A stretch of DNA of 40,397 bases from Pandoraea sp. Its GTDB lineage: Bacteria; Pseudomonadota; Gammaproteobacteria; Burkholderiales; Burkholderiaceae. Position numbers and translations under genes: made by a program. The DNA is taken from assembly GCA_031291335.1 (NCBI GenBank), contig JARLJF010000003.1, positions 1-40,397 of the forward strand. Reading direction: 5' to 3'. Positions 1 to 8,485 of the stretch are shown here, piece by piece. Within the stretch, counting starts at the first letter, position 1. Each line of letters starts with the position of its first letter. The notes under the pieces were generated by a model. That model had not been told where the DNA came from. It worked only from the letters and a program-made list of their open reading frames with translations, and did no database searches.

Positions 1-1571
1 CCGATGGCCGGGTTCGCACTGCGCGAGCCCGACAACGCACGGGCCAGAATGGCCACGTTGTCATAGCGAAGCACGTAACGGCCGAACGCATAGGTAAGGA
101 GCAGCGGCACGATCGTGACGATCACCCCGGCCAGGAAGATCGAGATACCGCTTTGCTGCAGCGTCTGCCATGCCTGCGCGCCTGCCGACAGGCCGACGCA
201 GGTCACGAAGGTCGCCAGGCCCAGTTCCTTGAGCAGCGAACTCGCGGCTAGCGGCATCGCACCGAAAGTCGGATGCTTGCCGCGCAGCCAGCCGAAGACC
301 AACCCCGCGAGCAGTGCGCCGCCACCGCTGCCCAACGTGAGCGGAATACCGCCGACCTTGACCACGATGTAGCCGATCAGCAGGCCGACCACGATGCCGA
401 TCCCCATGTACACATAGTCGGTCTTCACCGAGTACGCGACCGGGTAGCCGGCTTCCTTCGCGGCGCGTTGCACGTCGCTGTCGGCACCGTACAGCGTGAC
501 CACGTCGCCGTGATAGACGATGGTGTCGTCGAGCACCGGCACGGGCTGGCCCATCCGCACGATCTTTGCGATGTACACCCCGTGCTTGACGTCGCGCTCC
601 ACGCCGGCCTTCAGTTCACCGAGCGTCTTGCCGTTGCCGCCCTTGCGTGCGAACACCACTTCCTGCATGCGCAGCGGAATGTCGAGATCGCGTGACGGCG
701 GCTGCTCGTCGCCCAGCAGGCGCCACGCTTCGGTCGCTGCCTCACGGCGTCCGATGAGCATGACGTCGTCGCCCGCTTCCAGGACCAGGTCGTCGGTGGC
801 GATGATGATCTTCCCGTTGCGGCGCAGACGCTCGATGGTCACACCGTCGGTCAATTGTCTTTCGACCTCGACCACGCGCTTGCCCGCGCCGGTCGTTACG
901 CGATAGACGCGACCCACGAGCGCCGGCAGCGAATCGACCTGATCGGCGGAGAGCACCGTCTGGCCACCGGCCATGGCGAGTTCGGCCTTCTTTGCATCGT
1001 CCTTGAGCGTGCGGCCCATGAGCTTGGGCACGAGCGATGCGCACACGATGATCGCGCCGAGACTGCCGAAGATGTACGTGACGGCATAGCCGATAGCCAC
1101 TTCCGATTGCAGACGCTTGACCTCGTCCGCAGGCAGGCCCAGACGCGAGATAGCGTCACCGGCCGTGCCAATGATGGCCGACTGCGTGAGACCGCCGCCG
1201 GCGACCCCCGCGGCAAGCCCCTTGTCGAAGCCGAAGATCTTGGCGCAGATCAGCACCGTGACCAGACCGGAGGCCGCGAGAAAGAGGGCCATGCCGATCT
1301 CGCGCAGTGTCTTGCGCGAAAGCGAGCTGAAGAACTGCGGACCGCTCTCGTAGCCCACGGCGTAGATGAAGAGCGCAAACATGATGCTCTTCACGCCCGC
1401 ATCGACCGAGATACCGATCTGAGAGACCACAACGGCCACGAGCAGCGAACCGCCCACACCGCCTAACTGGAACGAACCGAACTTGATCGCCCCGATCGCG
1501 TACCCGAGGGCGAGCGATAGAAAGATCGCGACCTCCGGGACATGGTTAAGAATGCTATGCACGAGTTCCAC
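1..1571 (-). CDS. AspT/YidE-family antiporter, paralog 2 (C-terminus cut by window edge)
   Basis: Inner-membrane transporter of the aspartate:alanine exchanger (AAEX) family. The reading frame is open from a GTG at 1571 to the window edge, about 523 codons, so only a short C-terminal piece is missing compared with the roughly 560 residues usual for the family. The N-terminus (VELVHSILNHVPEVAIF) leads into hydrophobic segments. A hydrophilic centre with two TrkA_C/RCK_C-like blocks follows, then a second hydrophobic half with the LGSGGGALLAGL stretch shared with its neighbour. The GTG is chosen because GGAGG lies 7 nt upstream. It lies 84 bp downstream of a second full-length paralog on the same strand, so the two are probably co-transcribed. 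The family is known to exchange dicarboxylic and neutral amino acids or dicarboxylates; the actual substrate is not visible here. An aspartate decarboxylase often accompanies such genes and would lie outside the window. Confidence 0.85.
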   Translation of the reverse strand, partial: MELVHSILNHVPEVAIFLSLALGYAIGAIKFGSFQLGGVGGSLLVAVVVSQIGISVDAGVKSIMFALFIYAVGYESGPQFFSSLSRKTLREIGMALFLAASGLVTVLICAKIFGFDKGLAAGVAGGGLTQSAIIGTAGDAISRLGLPADEVKRLQSEVAIGYAVTYIFGSLGAIIVCASLVPKLMGRTLKDDAKKAELAMAGGQTVLSADQVDSLPALVGRVYRVTTGAGKRVVEVERQLTDGVTIERLRRNGKIIIATDDLVLEAGDDVMLIGRREAATEAWRLLGDEQPPSRDLDIPLRMQEVVFARKGGNGKTLGELKAGVERDVKHGVYIAKIVRMGQPVPVLDDTIVYHGDVVTLYGADSDVQRAAKEAGYPVAYSVKTDYVYMGIGIVVGLLIGYIVVKVGGIPLTLGSGGGALLAGLVFGWLRGKHPTFGAMPLAASSLLKELGLATFVTCVGLSAGAQAWQTLQQSGISIFLAGVIVTIVPLLLTYAFGRYVLRYDNVAILARALSGSRSANPAI

Positions 1572-1655
1572 GGCAGAACCTCCGTCAAGAAATAGGTGCG
1601 GCGACGGGTCGAGTCAGGGCTGCACCCCGGCCATCCCCATACGCCCTGTTGCGAA

Positions 1656-3344
1656 TTAACGCGAAAACTGATGGGCGACGAAAACCACCGCCGGCCCCAT
1701 AAGCGGCAGCAGCACGTTCGACAGGGCGTACGTCACCGTGTACCCCACGACGGGCAATGCGCTGTTTGCCGTTTGCACCACTGCGCTGATGGCAGGCGTG
1801 CTGGCCTGCTGACCGGCGATCGCACCGATGAGAATCGGTCCGTCGATACGCAGCAACTTGTGGCCGACCCAGAGCGACACGAGCGCCGGGATGAGCGATA
1901 CGCAAATGCCCACGACCGGCAGCGCCAACCCGTGCTCACGCAGCAGCACGGCGGCTTGCGGCCCTGCCGACAGGCCAACGCAGACGACGAACACCGCCAG
2001 CCCCAGATCCTTGAGCAATTCATAGGCCGCAGGCGGGAACGTGCCCCACGTGGGACGCCGCGACAGCAACCAGCCGCTGGCCAGTCCCGAGAGCAGCGCG
2101 CCACCGCCTGAACCGAGCGTCATCGGCACGCCGCCCACGCGCACCGACAGATGTCCGATGCAAAGGCCGACGATCAGGGCAACGCCAACGAACACGAGAC
2201 TCGTCTTGTTGCCATACGGCACCGGCTTGCCGAGCACCTCGCCCGCGCGCTCCACGTCGCTTAGCACGCCCTGCAGCGTGACCACGTCACCGCGTTGCAG
2301 CGCGATCTTGCCCAGCGACGGTAACTGCATGCCCATGCGCTTGACCGTCTTGACGAACACACCATGACGCACATCGACGGGCGCTTCGCGGCGCAGATCG
2401 TTCACCGTGCGACCCTCCGCGTCCTTGTTGGTCATCACGAAGTCACGCTCCACCAGCACGATCTCGTTCGTTTCGGTGCCAGCCACTTCGGGGCCGACGA
2501 GCGCGTGCGCTTCGATCATGGCGTCGCGCCGGCCAACCAGCAGCAGTTCGTCGTTCGGCTCAAGCGCGAGTCCTTGCGCGACAGGCACGGACGCCGATGC
2601 ACGCCGCACCCGCTCGATGGCCACCCGCCCTTCGAAGGCGGCCTCCAGCGCAGCGACGGTGAGTCCCGGATGCGCCACGCGATAGCTGCGTCCCACCAGT
2701 TCGGGCGAGGCGGGGGCGCCCGCATCGCCGCCGTTCTCATCTTCCATTTCGCGCTCAAGCCGCGCGCTGTCCTGCTTCAGATCGATGCCCAGCAGGCGCG
2801 GCGCGATCAAGTTGGTGAACAGCACGATGGTGATGAGGCCGAACACGTACGTGAGCGTATAAGCGGTCACCACGTTGGCCTGAAGCGCCTTGAAGTCGTC
2901 GGGGGAAAAGCCGAGCCGGTTCAGGGCTTCGATCGCGGTGCCGACCATCGCGGACTCCGTCGCGGCACCGGCCGCCAGCCCGCCTGCCGTGCCCGGGTCC
3001 AGGCCGAGCAGCTTCACGGCGATCATTACGATGCCGAACACGAAGACCACTTCAATGATGGAGAGCACGCCGAAGCGCAGGCCACGCAGGTTCAGGTTCT
3101 CGACAAACTGCGGGCCGGCCGAAAAGCCCATGGCAAAGATGAAGAGCGCGAACGCGAAGTCCTTGAGCGAACCCTCGACCATGCAACCGGTCTGGCCGAC
3201 GAGCAATGCGACAAGCAATGCCCCGCATACGCCCCCGAGTTGGATCGGACCGAGCTTGATGCGTCCGAGCAGTTGGCCCAGAACGACGCAGACGAATACG
3301 GTAATCAACGGTACGGCATCGAACAACGGAACTGAACACTGCAT
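1656..3344 (-). CDS. aspT: AspT/YidE-family aspartate:alanine-type antiporter, paralog 1
   Basis: A 562-residue integral membrane exchanger of the AAEX family, which swaps aspartate and alanine (or similar dicarboxylates) across the inner membrane. Hydrophobic segments occupy about residues 5-170. Two TrkA_C/RCK_C-type cytoplasmic blocks lie at about 205-375, and a second membrane half at about 380-560 contains LGSGGGALLSGL and GAIAGQQASTPAIS. The ATG at 3344 is preferred over an in-frame GTG at 3359 because AGGAG sits 5 nt upstream of the ATG. Length and architecture are complete. It is upstream of and parallel to a second paralog 84 bp away. The paralogs share architecture but differ in the cytoplasmic loops, so they may form a heteromeric pair or have different substrates. 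A 750-bp leader region with a perfect palindrome lies upstream. The family assignment is firm; the aspT symbol is by family only. Confidence 0.85.
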   Translation of the reverse strand: MQCSVPLFDAVPLITVFVCVVLGQLLGRIKLGPIQLGGVCGALLVALLVGQTGCMVEGSLKDFAFALFIFAMGFSAGPQFVENLNLRGLRFGVLSIIEVVFVFGIVMIAVKLLGLDPGTAGGLAAGAATESAMVGTAIEALNRLGFSPDDFKALQANVVTAYTLTYVFGLITIVLFTNLIAPRLLGIDLKQDSARLEREMEDENGGDAGAPASPELVGRSYRVAHPGLTVAALEAAFEGRVAIERVRRASASVPVAQGLALEPNDELLLVGRRDAMIEAHALVGPEVAGTETNEIVLVERDFVMTNKDAEGRTVNDLRREAPVDVRHGVFVKTVKRMGMQLPSLGKIALQRGDVVTLQGVLSDVERAGEVLGKPVPYGNKTSLVFVGVALIVGLCIGHLSVRVGGVPMTLGSGGGALLSGLASGWLLSRRPTWGTFPPAAYELLKDLGLAVFVVCVGLSAGPQAAVLLREHGLALPVVGICVSLIPALVSLWVGHKLLRIDGPILIGAIAGQQASTPAISAVVQTANSALPVVGYTVTYALSNVLLPLMGPAVVFVAHQFSR

Positions 3345-3750
3345 ACAGGCTCCTGCCACATGTCACCCAAGGGTGACGGGCTGTACCGCGCTTCGCGACG
3401 CGGGTCCGGCATACGAGACTTCAGAAACGGCAGATCGACGTGGCAAGTGCCGCGCAGATCAAAGAGACAGCAGACCGTGCATGCGGTCTTACGTTATGCA
3501 CCTGTGCGTGAATCCGCCAGGCGTTTGAGTGGGGACGGAAAGATATCGAACAACGCGCGCTACCCTCGGGGAGGCGCTCGAGACAATGCGAACGGTGTAC
3601 ATAGCGGATCCCAAAACGTTGAGACAACCCGATAATCGATTACGCCCTGTCTCCTCCCCAGAAGTCCCAGGGCGTTACACCATCAGCCGCCGGCGGTACA
3701 TTCAAAATGCCTGCGCGACATGCGCCAACTTCACGCAATTCGTTGCACAA

Positions 3751-3764
3751 GTAATTTAAATTAC
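3751..3764. promoter_or_regulatory. Perfect 14-bp palindrome, candidate operator
   Basis: GTAATTTAAATTAC is its own reverse complement and sits in a locally AT-rich patch about 400 bp upstream of the antiporter start at 3344. It resembles AT-centred operators such as those of HexR/RpiR-type regulators, but which protein binds it is unknown. No second copy was noticed in the window. Confidence 0.35.
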
Positions 3765-3953
3765 GCTATCTGCGACTGTTCCGCGCTTCGTGGTGACGCG
3801 ATGTCGGCATAGTGTTGTTCAACGTTCCGGACGTGTCAATATCTTTTCCGTAACGGCACCGGCTTGTGCCCGTCAAGTCTGCTTTTTATTAAACACATCG
3901 GATTGCTGACTAATACGGACAGCGCATCGCGCATGCAGGCGAGACGGTGTCGC

Positions 3954-3984
3954 ACAGTGGCGCAGGATGAATTCGCGCCACTGT
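3954..3984. terminator. Hairpin with 10-bp perfect stem, no T-tract
   Basis: ACAGTGGCGC (3954-3963) pairs perfectly with GCGCCACTGT (3975-3984) around an 11-nt loop. It lies about 115 nt downstream of the minus-strand gene ending at 4099. No T-run follows on either strand, so it may be a Rho-assisted end or an RNA-stabilising structure rather than a classical intrinsic terminator. Confidence 0.4.
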
Positions 3985-4042
3985 CGTCATCGCAATACGT
4001 CAAAGGAATGGATGAAAAACTTTCAAGCACTGCGGCAGCATG

Positions 4043-4097
4043 ACGCATGCAAGACACGTGCAAGACACATGCATGAAGCATGCGGGACAAGTGCAGC
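4043..4097. repeat. Five 11-bp degenerate tandem repeats abutting a stop codon
   Basis: Units are ACGCATGCAAG, ACACGTGCAAG, ACACATGCATG, AAGCATGCGGG and ACAAGTGCAGC in exact 11-bp register. The array ends one base before the stop codon of the minus-strand YXWGXW gene (4099), so it forms the first 55 nt of that gene's 3' untranslated region. Confidence 0.75.
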
Positions 4098-4098
4098 A

Positions 4099-4479
4099 TC
4101 ACTTGGGTGCACGAATCTCGTGAATCGTGCCCGGTCCCCAGCCCGAGGACTCCCATGCGCCATCGCGCAAGGTCCACTCGTGATCGCCCGTCTCCTCCCA
4201 ATGCGGCGGCGTGTAGCGCATGCCTGGCCGCTTGGGTTCCATATGACCGTCGACCCAGTCGTAGCGGCCGTCTCTCCATTGCCAGTAACCCGGCACCCAG
4301 AATTGCCCTTGCGGCGCCGCGTGCGGGTCTTCGAAGCGCGCGGGCGGCGGGCCACGTTGCAGCGTCACGTCGGCGAATACCGGCAGGCTTGCAAGACACA
4401 GAGCGACGGCAAGCGCATAGCGGCGGCGCGCCAGACGCGCGGTCGAGGGGATCGGTGAAATCTTGATGGACGAAAGCAT
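4099..4479 (-). CDS. YXWGXW-repeat secreted protein
   Basis: A small exported protein of unknown function. Starting at the ATG at 4479 gives 126 residues: an arginine-rich n-region, a hydrophobic stretch (ALAVALCLASLPVFA) and an Ala-type signal peptidase site, then the mature part. Aromatic/glycine repeats in the mature part (WVPGYWQWRDGRYDWVDGHM) are typical of the YXWGXW repeat family (PF12779-like), common in Burkholderiales. In-frame starts further upstream at 4500, 4536 and 4557 (GTG) are possible. No clear Shine-Dalgarno decides between them, so the N-terminus is uncertain. It is divergent from the MATE exporter gene, whose reading direction starts about 200 bp away. Periplasmic or surface location is inferred from the signal peptide. 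Confidence 0.7.
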   Translation of the reverse strand: MLSSIKISPIPSTARLARRRYALAVALCLASLPVFADVTLQRGPPPARFEDPHAAPQGQFWVPGYWQWRDGRYDWVDGHMEPKRPGMRYTPPHWEETGDHEWTLRDGAWESSGWGPGTIHEIRAPK

Positions 4480-4598
4480 TGAAAGCGACGAAGACGGCAT
4501 ACGCGGACTTTCATTGAAGGCGGAGAAGCTAGGCATTGTACCGTTCGCGTTCTGCACACGGACTCGCAGGGCTTCGCATCCGGACGTCTGTCAGACCT

Positions 4599-4604
4599 TA
4601 TAAT
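4599..4604 (+). promoter_or_regulatory. Perfect -10 box (TATAAT) upstream of MATE gene
   Basis: TATAAT lies 73 nt before the MATE start codon at 4677. The best -35-like hexamer (TTCGCA, 4573-4578) is 20 bp away, longer than ideal, so only the -10 element is persuasive. Confidence 0.4.
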
Positions 4605-4676
4605 CGGCGCACTCATAACCCACCGCCTCGCGCGAATCGACGGTGCCGCCATGAACGGCCGCCGCACAGCTCACCC

Positions 4677-6008
4677 ATGAACCCTGCCCCTGCGGCTGCC
4701 GGTCACCGGCAACTTCTTCGTCTGGCGGTGCCCATCGTGCTCGCCAATCTCACCCAGCCCCTGCTCTCGGCCGTCGATACCGCCGTCGCGGGTCACTTGC
4801 CGGGACCGGCCTATCTGGGCGGTGTCGCGCTCGGCGGCCTGCTGCTGAACCTGATCTTCTGGGGCTTCTCGTTCCTGCGCATGGGCACCACCGGTCTGGC
4901 CGCTCAGGCGTTCGGTGCGAACGACACCGAGGGCCTGCGCGACACGCTCGCGCGTGCGTTGGCCCTGGCATTTGCCATCGGCGCCGTCCTGCTGGTCTTT
5001 CGCAGCCCGCTGGTGTCGATCGGCGTGTCGTGGCTCGGGGGCAGCGAACAAGTGCAGGCGCTGGGCCGCGAATACGCGAGCATCCGCATCCTCGCCGCGC
5101 CGCTGGCGCTGGGTAACTATGTCGTGCTCGGCTATCTGCTGGCGTGTCAGCGCGTGCGGCAGGGGCTGGCCGTGCAGGTATTCATCAACCTCGTGAATAT
5201 CGTGGCGGTACTCGTCTTCGTTCGCGGGTTCGGCTGGGGCGTTACAGGCATCGCCTCGGCGACAGCCCTGGCGGACGCACTGGGCTTCGCACTGGGCGCA
5301 TGGCTGCTTTGGCTCGCCCGCACGCCCGGCCTGTCGCCACTGCGACTGACCACGCTTGTCGAGCGAAGCGCGCTGTGGCGTCTGTTGCGACTCAATTTCG
5401 ATATCTTCTTGCGCACGCTGTTCCTGCAACTCGCCTTCGCATGGTTTGCCCGCGTCGGGGCGAGGCTCGGCGACACGACGCTTGCCGCCAACGCGCTGCT
5501 GCTGAACTTTCAGACGTTCATGGCCTACGGTCTCGACGGCTTCGCCCACGCGGCAGAAGCGCTGGTCGGCGCCTATGTCGGTGCGCGTCAACGCGAGGCC
5601 TTGCTGCATGCGATCCGGCTGTCGCTGGGATGGGCACTGGGCTGTGCCGTCGCGTTTGCGCTCGTCTACGCGCTGGCTGGCGGCGCCATCATCGACACGC
5701 TGACCGATCAACCCGCGCTACGCGAAGCTGCGCGCGAGTTCCTGCCATGGGCGGTACTCTCGCCGATCGTCGCGGTGTGGTGTTTCCAGCTCGACGGTGT
5801 GTTCATCGGGGCGACGCGAACACGCGAGTTGCTCTCGTCCTCACTGATCGGTCTGCTGGTGTTTGGCGCCGTGATGCCGCTCACGCTCGCGGCGTGGGGC
5901 AATCACGGCTTGTGGCTCGCGCTGCTGGCGTTTCTCGCCACACGCGGCGTCGTGCTGGGCCTCCTGCTGCCGCGCATCTGGCGCGGTCTTCCGCGACAGA
6001 TCGCTTAA
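4677..6008 (+). CDS. MATE family efflux transporter (DinF-like)
   Basis: A 443-residue multidrug and toxic compound extrusion transporter of the inner membrane, expected to export cationic or organic compounds using an ion gradient. The N-terminus (LRLAVPIVLANLTQPLLSAVDT) carries the conserved MATE first helix, followed by VAGHLPGPAYLGGVALGG. About twelve hydrophobic segments span the protein, with the second-half repeat beginning near NFDIFLRTLFLQLAF. The frame is open further upstream to 4536, but that extension is Arg/Pro-rich and shadow-like. The ATG at 4677 starts just before the family domain, and no strong Shine-Dalgarno is visible. It is a single gene converging with hisN. A run of 10-bp repeats follows its stop. 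Confidence 0.88.
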   Translation: MNPAPAAAGHRQLLRLAVPIVLANLTQPLLSAVDTAVAGHLPGPAYLGGVALGGLLLNLIFWGFSFLRMGTTGLAAQAFGANDTEGLRDTLARALALAFAIGAVLLVFRSPLVSIGVSWLGGSEQVQALGREYASIRILAAPLALGNYVVLGYLLACQRVRQGLAVQVFINLVNIVAVLVFVRGFGWGVTGIASATALADALGFALGAWLLWLARTPGLSPLRLTTLVERSALWRLLRLNFDIFLRTLFLQLAFAWFARVGARLGDTTLAANALLLNFQTFMAYGLDGFAHAAEALVGAYVGARQREALLHAIRLSLGWALGCAVAFALVYALAGGAIIDTLTDQPALREAAREFLPWAVLSPIVAVWCFQLDGVFIGATRTRELLSSSLIGLLVFGAVMPLTLAAWGNHGLWLALLAFLATRGVVLGLLLPRIWRGLPRQIA

Positions 6009-6014
6009 CGCCCG

Positions 6015-6050
6015 CGACAGATATCGACAGACATCGACAGACATGGACAG
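6015..6050. repeat. 10-bp tandem repeats after the MATE stop codon
   Basis: CGACAG recurs at 6015, 6025 and 6035, with GGACAG at 6045, giving four units of period 10 within 36 bp starting 6 bp after the stop. A further CGACAG at 5994 lies in the last codons of the MATE gene. Confidence 0.65.
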
Positions 6051-6074
6051 GCGGCAGACGGCCGCCTGCCGCCT
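6049..6074. terminator. Hairpin between convergent MATE and hisN genes
   Basis: AGGCGGCAG (6049-6057) pairs perfectly with CTGCCGCCT (6066-6074) over an 8-nt loop. It directly abuts the hisN stop on the minus strand and lies 40 bp after the MATE stop. There is no T-tract on either side. Its position between convergent genes suggests a shared transcript end. Confidence 0.5.
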
Positions 6075-6874
6075 CACTCCCCGCGAATGCAGGCCAAGGC
6101 GGCGGCGTGCAGTTCGGCGTTCGCCGCGGCCAGCACGCGTCCCTGCGACGTCAGTGTGAGCGGCTTGCCTTCCCAATCGGTGATGACACCGCCCGCCGCC
6201 TCGACGACCGGCGCCACGGCCAGATAGTCGTAGGTCTGCAATCCGGCTTCCATGACAAGTTCGATGTGTCCGCTGGCGAGCAGCCCGTAGGCGTAGCAAT
6301 CGCCCCCGAAGCGGCGACGGCTCACGGCCTTCGTCAGACGCTCGAATTGCCCATACTCCGCCGCATCGAAGATGTCGGGCGACGTCGCATACACGGTCGC
6401 CTCAGACAGCGCCGTCACGGGGCTGGGGCGGCATGGCTCATCGCCGAAGCGGGCTTCCTGCACGCCGCTGGCGGCGTCGTTGATACCGACCCAGCGCTCG
6501 CCCGTCGCCGGTATGTCGATCAGACCGACGACCGGCTTGCCGTTGTGCAGCAGGGCCAGCAAGGTGCCCCACAGCGGGTGGCCCGTGATGAAGCTGCGCG
6601 TGCCGTCGATGGGATCGACCGACCAGACGAACTCGGCGTCCACGCCGCGCTTGCCGAACTCTTCGCCCCAAATGCCGTGCGACGGATAGCGCGCCGCGAT
6701 CTTCTCGCGCAGGGCGGTTTCGACTGCGCGATCGGCGATCGTGACCGGGCTCTCGTCCGCCTTGTCGTCGACGGCCAGACGCCGGCGGAACCAGCCCAGC
6801 GATAGCGGCCTGACGGCATCGGCCAGCGAAGCTGCGAAAGCCGCGTATTCGGCAACAGCGGGAACGGACGACAT
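6074..6874 (-). CDS. hisN: Histidinol-phosphatase, inositol-monophosphatase family
   Basis: A 266-residue Mg-dependent phosphatase of the IMPase superfamily. It has the metal-binding motifs GEEFG (residues 70-74), DPIDGT (87-92) and the C-terminal Asp in TYD (216), followed by AVAPVVEAAGG. The GGDCYAYGLLASGHIELVME segment is typical of HisN-type histidinol-phosphatases, which remove phosphate from L-histidinol phosphate in histidine synthesis. Related family members act on inositol or other sugar phosphates, so the substrate is by homology only. The ATG at 6874 is chosen because AGGAG lies 8 nt upstream; the longer open frame (to 7054) is not protein-like. It is divergent from rarD, with a 202-bp shared upstream region, and is not in a his operon here. 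Confidence 0.85.
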   Translation of the reverse strand: MSSVPAVAEYAAFAASLADAVRPLSLGWFRRRLAVDDKADESPVTIADRAVETALREKIAARYPSHGIWGEEFGKRGVDAEFVWSVDPIDGTRSFITGHPLWGTLLALLHNGKPVVGLIDIPATGERWVGINDAASGVQEARFGDEPCRPSPVTALSEATVYATSPDIFDAAEYGQFERLTKAVSRRRFGGDCYAYGLLASGHIELVMEAGLQTYDYLAVAPVVEAAGGVITDWEGKPLTLTSQGRVLAAANAELHAAALACIRGE

Positions 6875-7076
6875 GCACGAATCTCCTGCAAAAGTGCCGC
6901 GCGCAGCGGCAAGAAGGGAAAACAATGACGAATGGCGATCATACGCGTTCGCGGGCCGGGTTAGGCACTTGCCATCGCGATCCGTCACGAGCGCCCTGAA
7001 CTGGTGCAAATTTGCTATGCTCGCGGCCTGATCCGGGCCAAGCCCCTCCCCCAAAGCCTCATTTCACAGGACACCC

Positions 7077-7997
7077 ATGCTTTCCGGTCGCGGCGTGATG
7101 CTCTCTGTCTCGGCGTCGGTCATGTTCGCCGTCATGCCCGCGCTCGTCTCGCAGTTGGCGCCCCTGTCCGGGCTGGACGTGTTCGCCTGGCGCATTCTGC
7201 TCACACTGCCCGGCACGCTCGTTATCGTGACGGTGCTGCGTCGCTGGCATGTGCTCGGCCGCACGATGTCCCACGTACTGCACCGCCCGGCGCTGCTGGG
7301 CGCGGTATTGCTTTGCGCCGCGCTATTGAGCGTTCAGCTCTGGTTGTTCGTCTGGGCCCCGCTCCAACAGCGCCTGCTCGACGTGTCCCTTGGCTACTTC
7401 CTGTTGCCGCTCACCATGGTGCTGGCCGGCCGCACGGTCTATCAGGAGCGCCTCAACCCGTTGCAGACGGCCGCCGTGATTGCCGCCGTGCTGGGCGTCG
7501 CGCATGAACTCTGGGCCACGCGCGCCCTGTCGTGGGTCACGGCACTCATCATGTTCGGCTATCCGCCCTACTTCATGCTGCGCCGCCGGCTGCGGCTCGA
7601 CGCGCTCAGCGGCTTCATCATGGAACTGCTCGCCATGGCCCCGGTGGCCGCCGTTCTGCTCTGGCAGGCGTGGGCGCAAAACGCCATGGTGCTCGGCGAA
7701 CCCCGCTACTGGCTCTGGCTGCCTGCGCTGGGCCTGCTGAGTGCCGGGGCGCTGGCGAGCACACTGGGTGCCGCGCGCATGCTCCCCATCGGGCTTTACG
7801 GCATTCTCGGTTACGTAGAGCCGGTGCTGCTCTTCGCGGTGTCGATCTTCCTGCTCGACGAGCCTTTCACGGCACGCGGCCTGTGGACGTACGCCCCGAT
7901 CTGGCTCGGCGTTGCGCTCATCGTGTTCGACAGCCTGCGCACGCTGCGCCGCCAGCGGCTCGCCAGTGCAGCGTCACGGGCGGGCGCGGCGCACTAA
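7077..7997 (+). CDS. rarD: EamA-family transporter RarD
   Basis: A 306-residue inner-membrane protein of the drug/metabolite transporter superfamily, RarD subfamily, with about ten hydrophobic helices. The N-terminal GVMLSVSASVMFAVMPALVSQLAPLSGLDVFAWRI region, the NPLQTAAVIAAVLGVAHELW segment and the C-terminal LGYVEPVLLFAVSIFLLDEPF block are characteristic of RarD (chloramphenicol-sensitive protein). Its transport substrate is not established for the family. The ATG at 7077 follows a weak AGGA. It is a single gene, divergent from hisN and followed by a small lipoprotein gene in the same direction after 139 bp. Confidence 0.88.
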   Translation: MLSGRGVMLSVSASVMFAVMPALVSQLAPLSGLDVFAWRILLTLPGTLVIVTVLRRWHVLGRTMSHVLHRPALLGAVLLCAALLSVQLWLFVWAPLQQRLLDVSLGYFLLPLTMVLAGRTVYQERLNPLQTAAVIAAVLGVAHELWATRALSWVTALIMFGYPPYFMLRRRLRLDALSGFIMELLAMAPVAAVLLWQAWAQNAMVLGEPRYWLWLPALGLLSAGALASTLGAARMLPIGLYGILGYVEPVLLFAVSIFLLDEPFTARGLWTYAPIWLGVALIVFDSLRTLRRQRLASAASRAGAAH

Positions 7998-8136
7998 GTG
8001 CACTGAGCAAAGCAGGCACACTGAGGCAAACCAAGGGCCCGACAAGGCCGCTTCAGACGTATCCCAAGCTTGCACTTGCACGCCTGCGCGGTCATGACGG
8101 CGCGTTATACTCGCGAGAGCTTGTAAGACGACCATT

Positions 8137-8391
8137 ATGAAAAATCTCGCCAAGATCGCCATTCTGCTTTCCTCGGGGCTTCTCACCGGCACGCTGTCCG
8201 CGTGCGGCTCGTCTGCGCCGCTATTCACCTCGGACGGACGTCCCACTCAGCAAATCCAGTGTTCGGCCAGCAGTGCCGGCGACTGCGACCAGCGCGCCCG
8301 CACCCAGTGCCTGCAAAAGGGCTACGACGTGCTCACGCGCGACGTGGGTGGTGGCGTCGCCAATCTCGTGATCGCCTGCCAGCCGAACTAA
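8137..8391 (+). CDS. Small lipoprotein of unknown function
   Basis: An 84-residue predicted lipoprotein. The N-terminus is a lipoprotein signal (MKNLAKIAILLSSGLLTGTL) ending in the lipobox LSAC with the lipidated Cys at residue 23. The 60-residue mature part has four further cysteines in the pattern C-x7-C-x7-C-x(n)-C and the GYDVL stretch. Such short Cys-rich lipoproteins are frequent in Burkholderiales but I cannot assign a function. A TATACT -10-like box lies at 8106-8111, 25 nt before the start codon. It is parallel to the neighbouring rarD and universal stress genes but separated by gaps of 139 and 255 bp, so probably monocistronic. Confidence 0.75.
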   Translation: MKNLAKIAILLSSGLLTGTLSACGSSAPLFTSDGRPTQQIQCSASSAGDCDQRARTQCLQKGYDVLTRDVGGGVANLVIACQPN

Positions 8392-8424
8392 GCCTGCGCG
8401 CGTTCCGGAATCCGAAACAGCCTG

Positions 8425-8438
8425 CGCCCCCGGGCGCG
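8425..8438 (+). terminator. Short GC hairpin after the lipoprotein gene
   Basis: GCGCCC and GGGCGC pair around a 2-nt spacer at about 8425-8438, some 35 nt downstream of the lipoprotein stop. No T-tract follows, so termination is only suggested by position. Confidence 0.3.
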
Positions 8439-8485
8439 TGTCGCCTTGGCATGCACGCAACGGCCGTTGCCATTACGATGCGTTA

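Larger units (their letters stand above)
3345..4042. other. Long intergenic region upstream of the antiporter pair
   Basis: About 700 bp with no convincing gene. The small frames here have no recognisable product. It contains an AT-richer island at about 3720-3930 with a perfect 14-bp palindrome at 3751-3764, a 10-bp palindrome TAATCGATTA near 3632-3641, and a 10-bp-stem hairpin at 3954-3984. It must hold the minus-strand promoter of the antiporter genes, but I could not identify convincing -35/-10 boxes. Confidence 0.5.
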
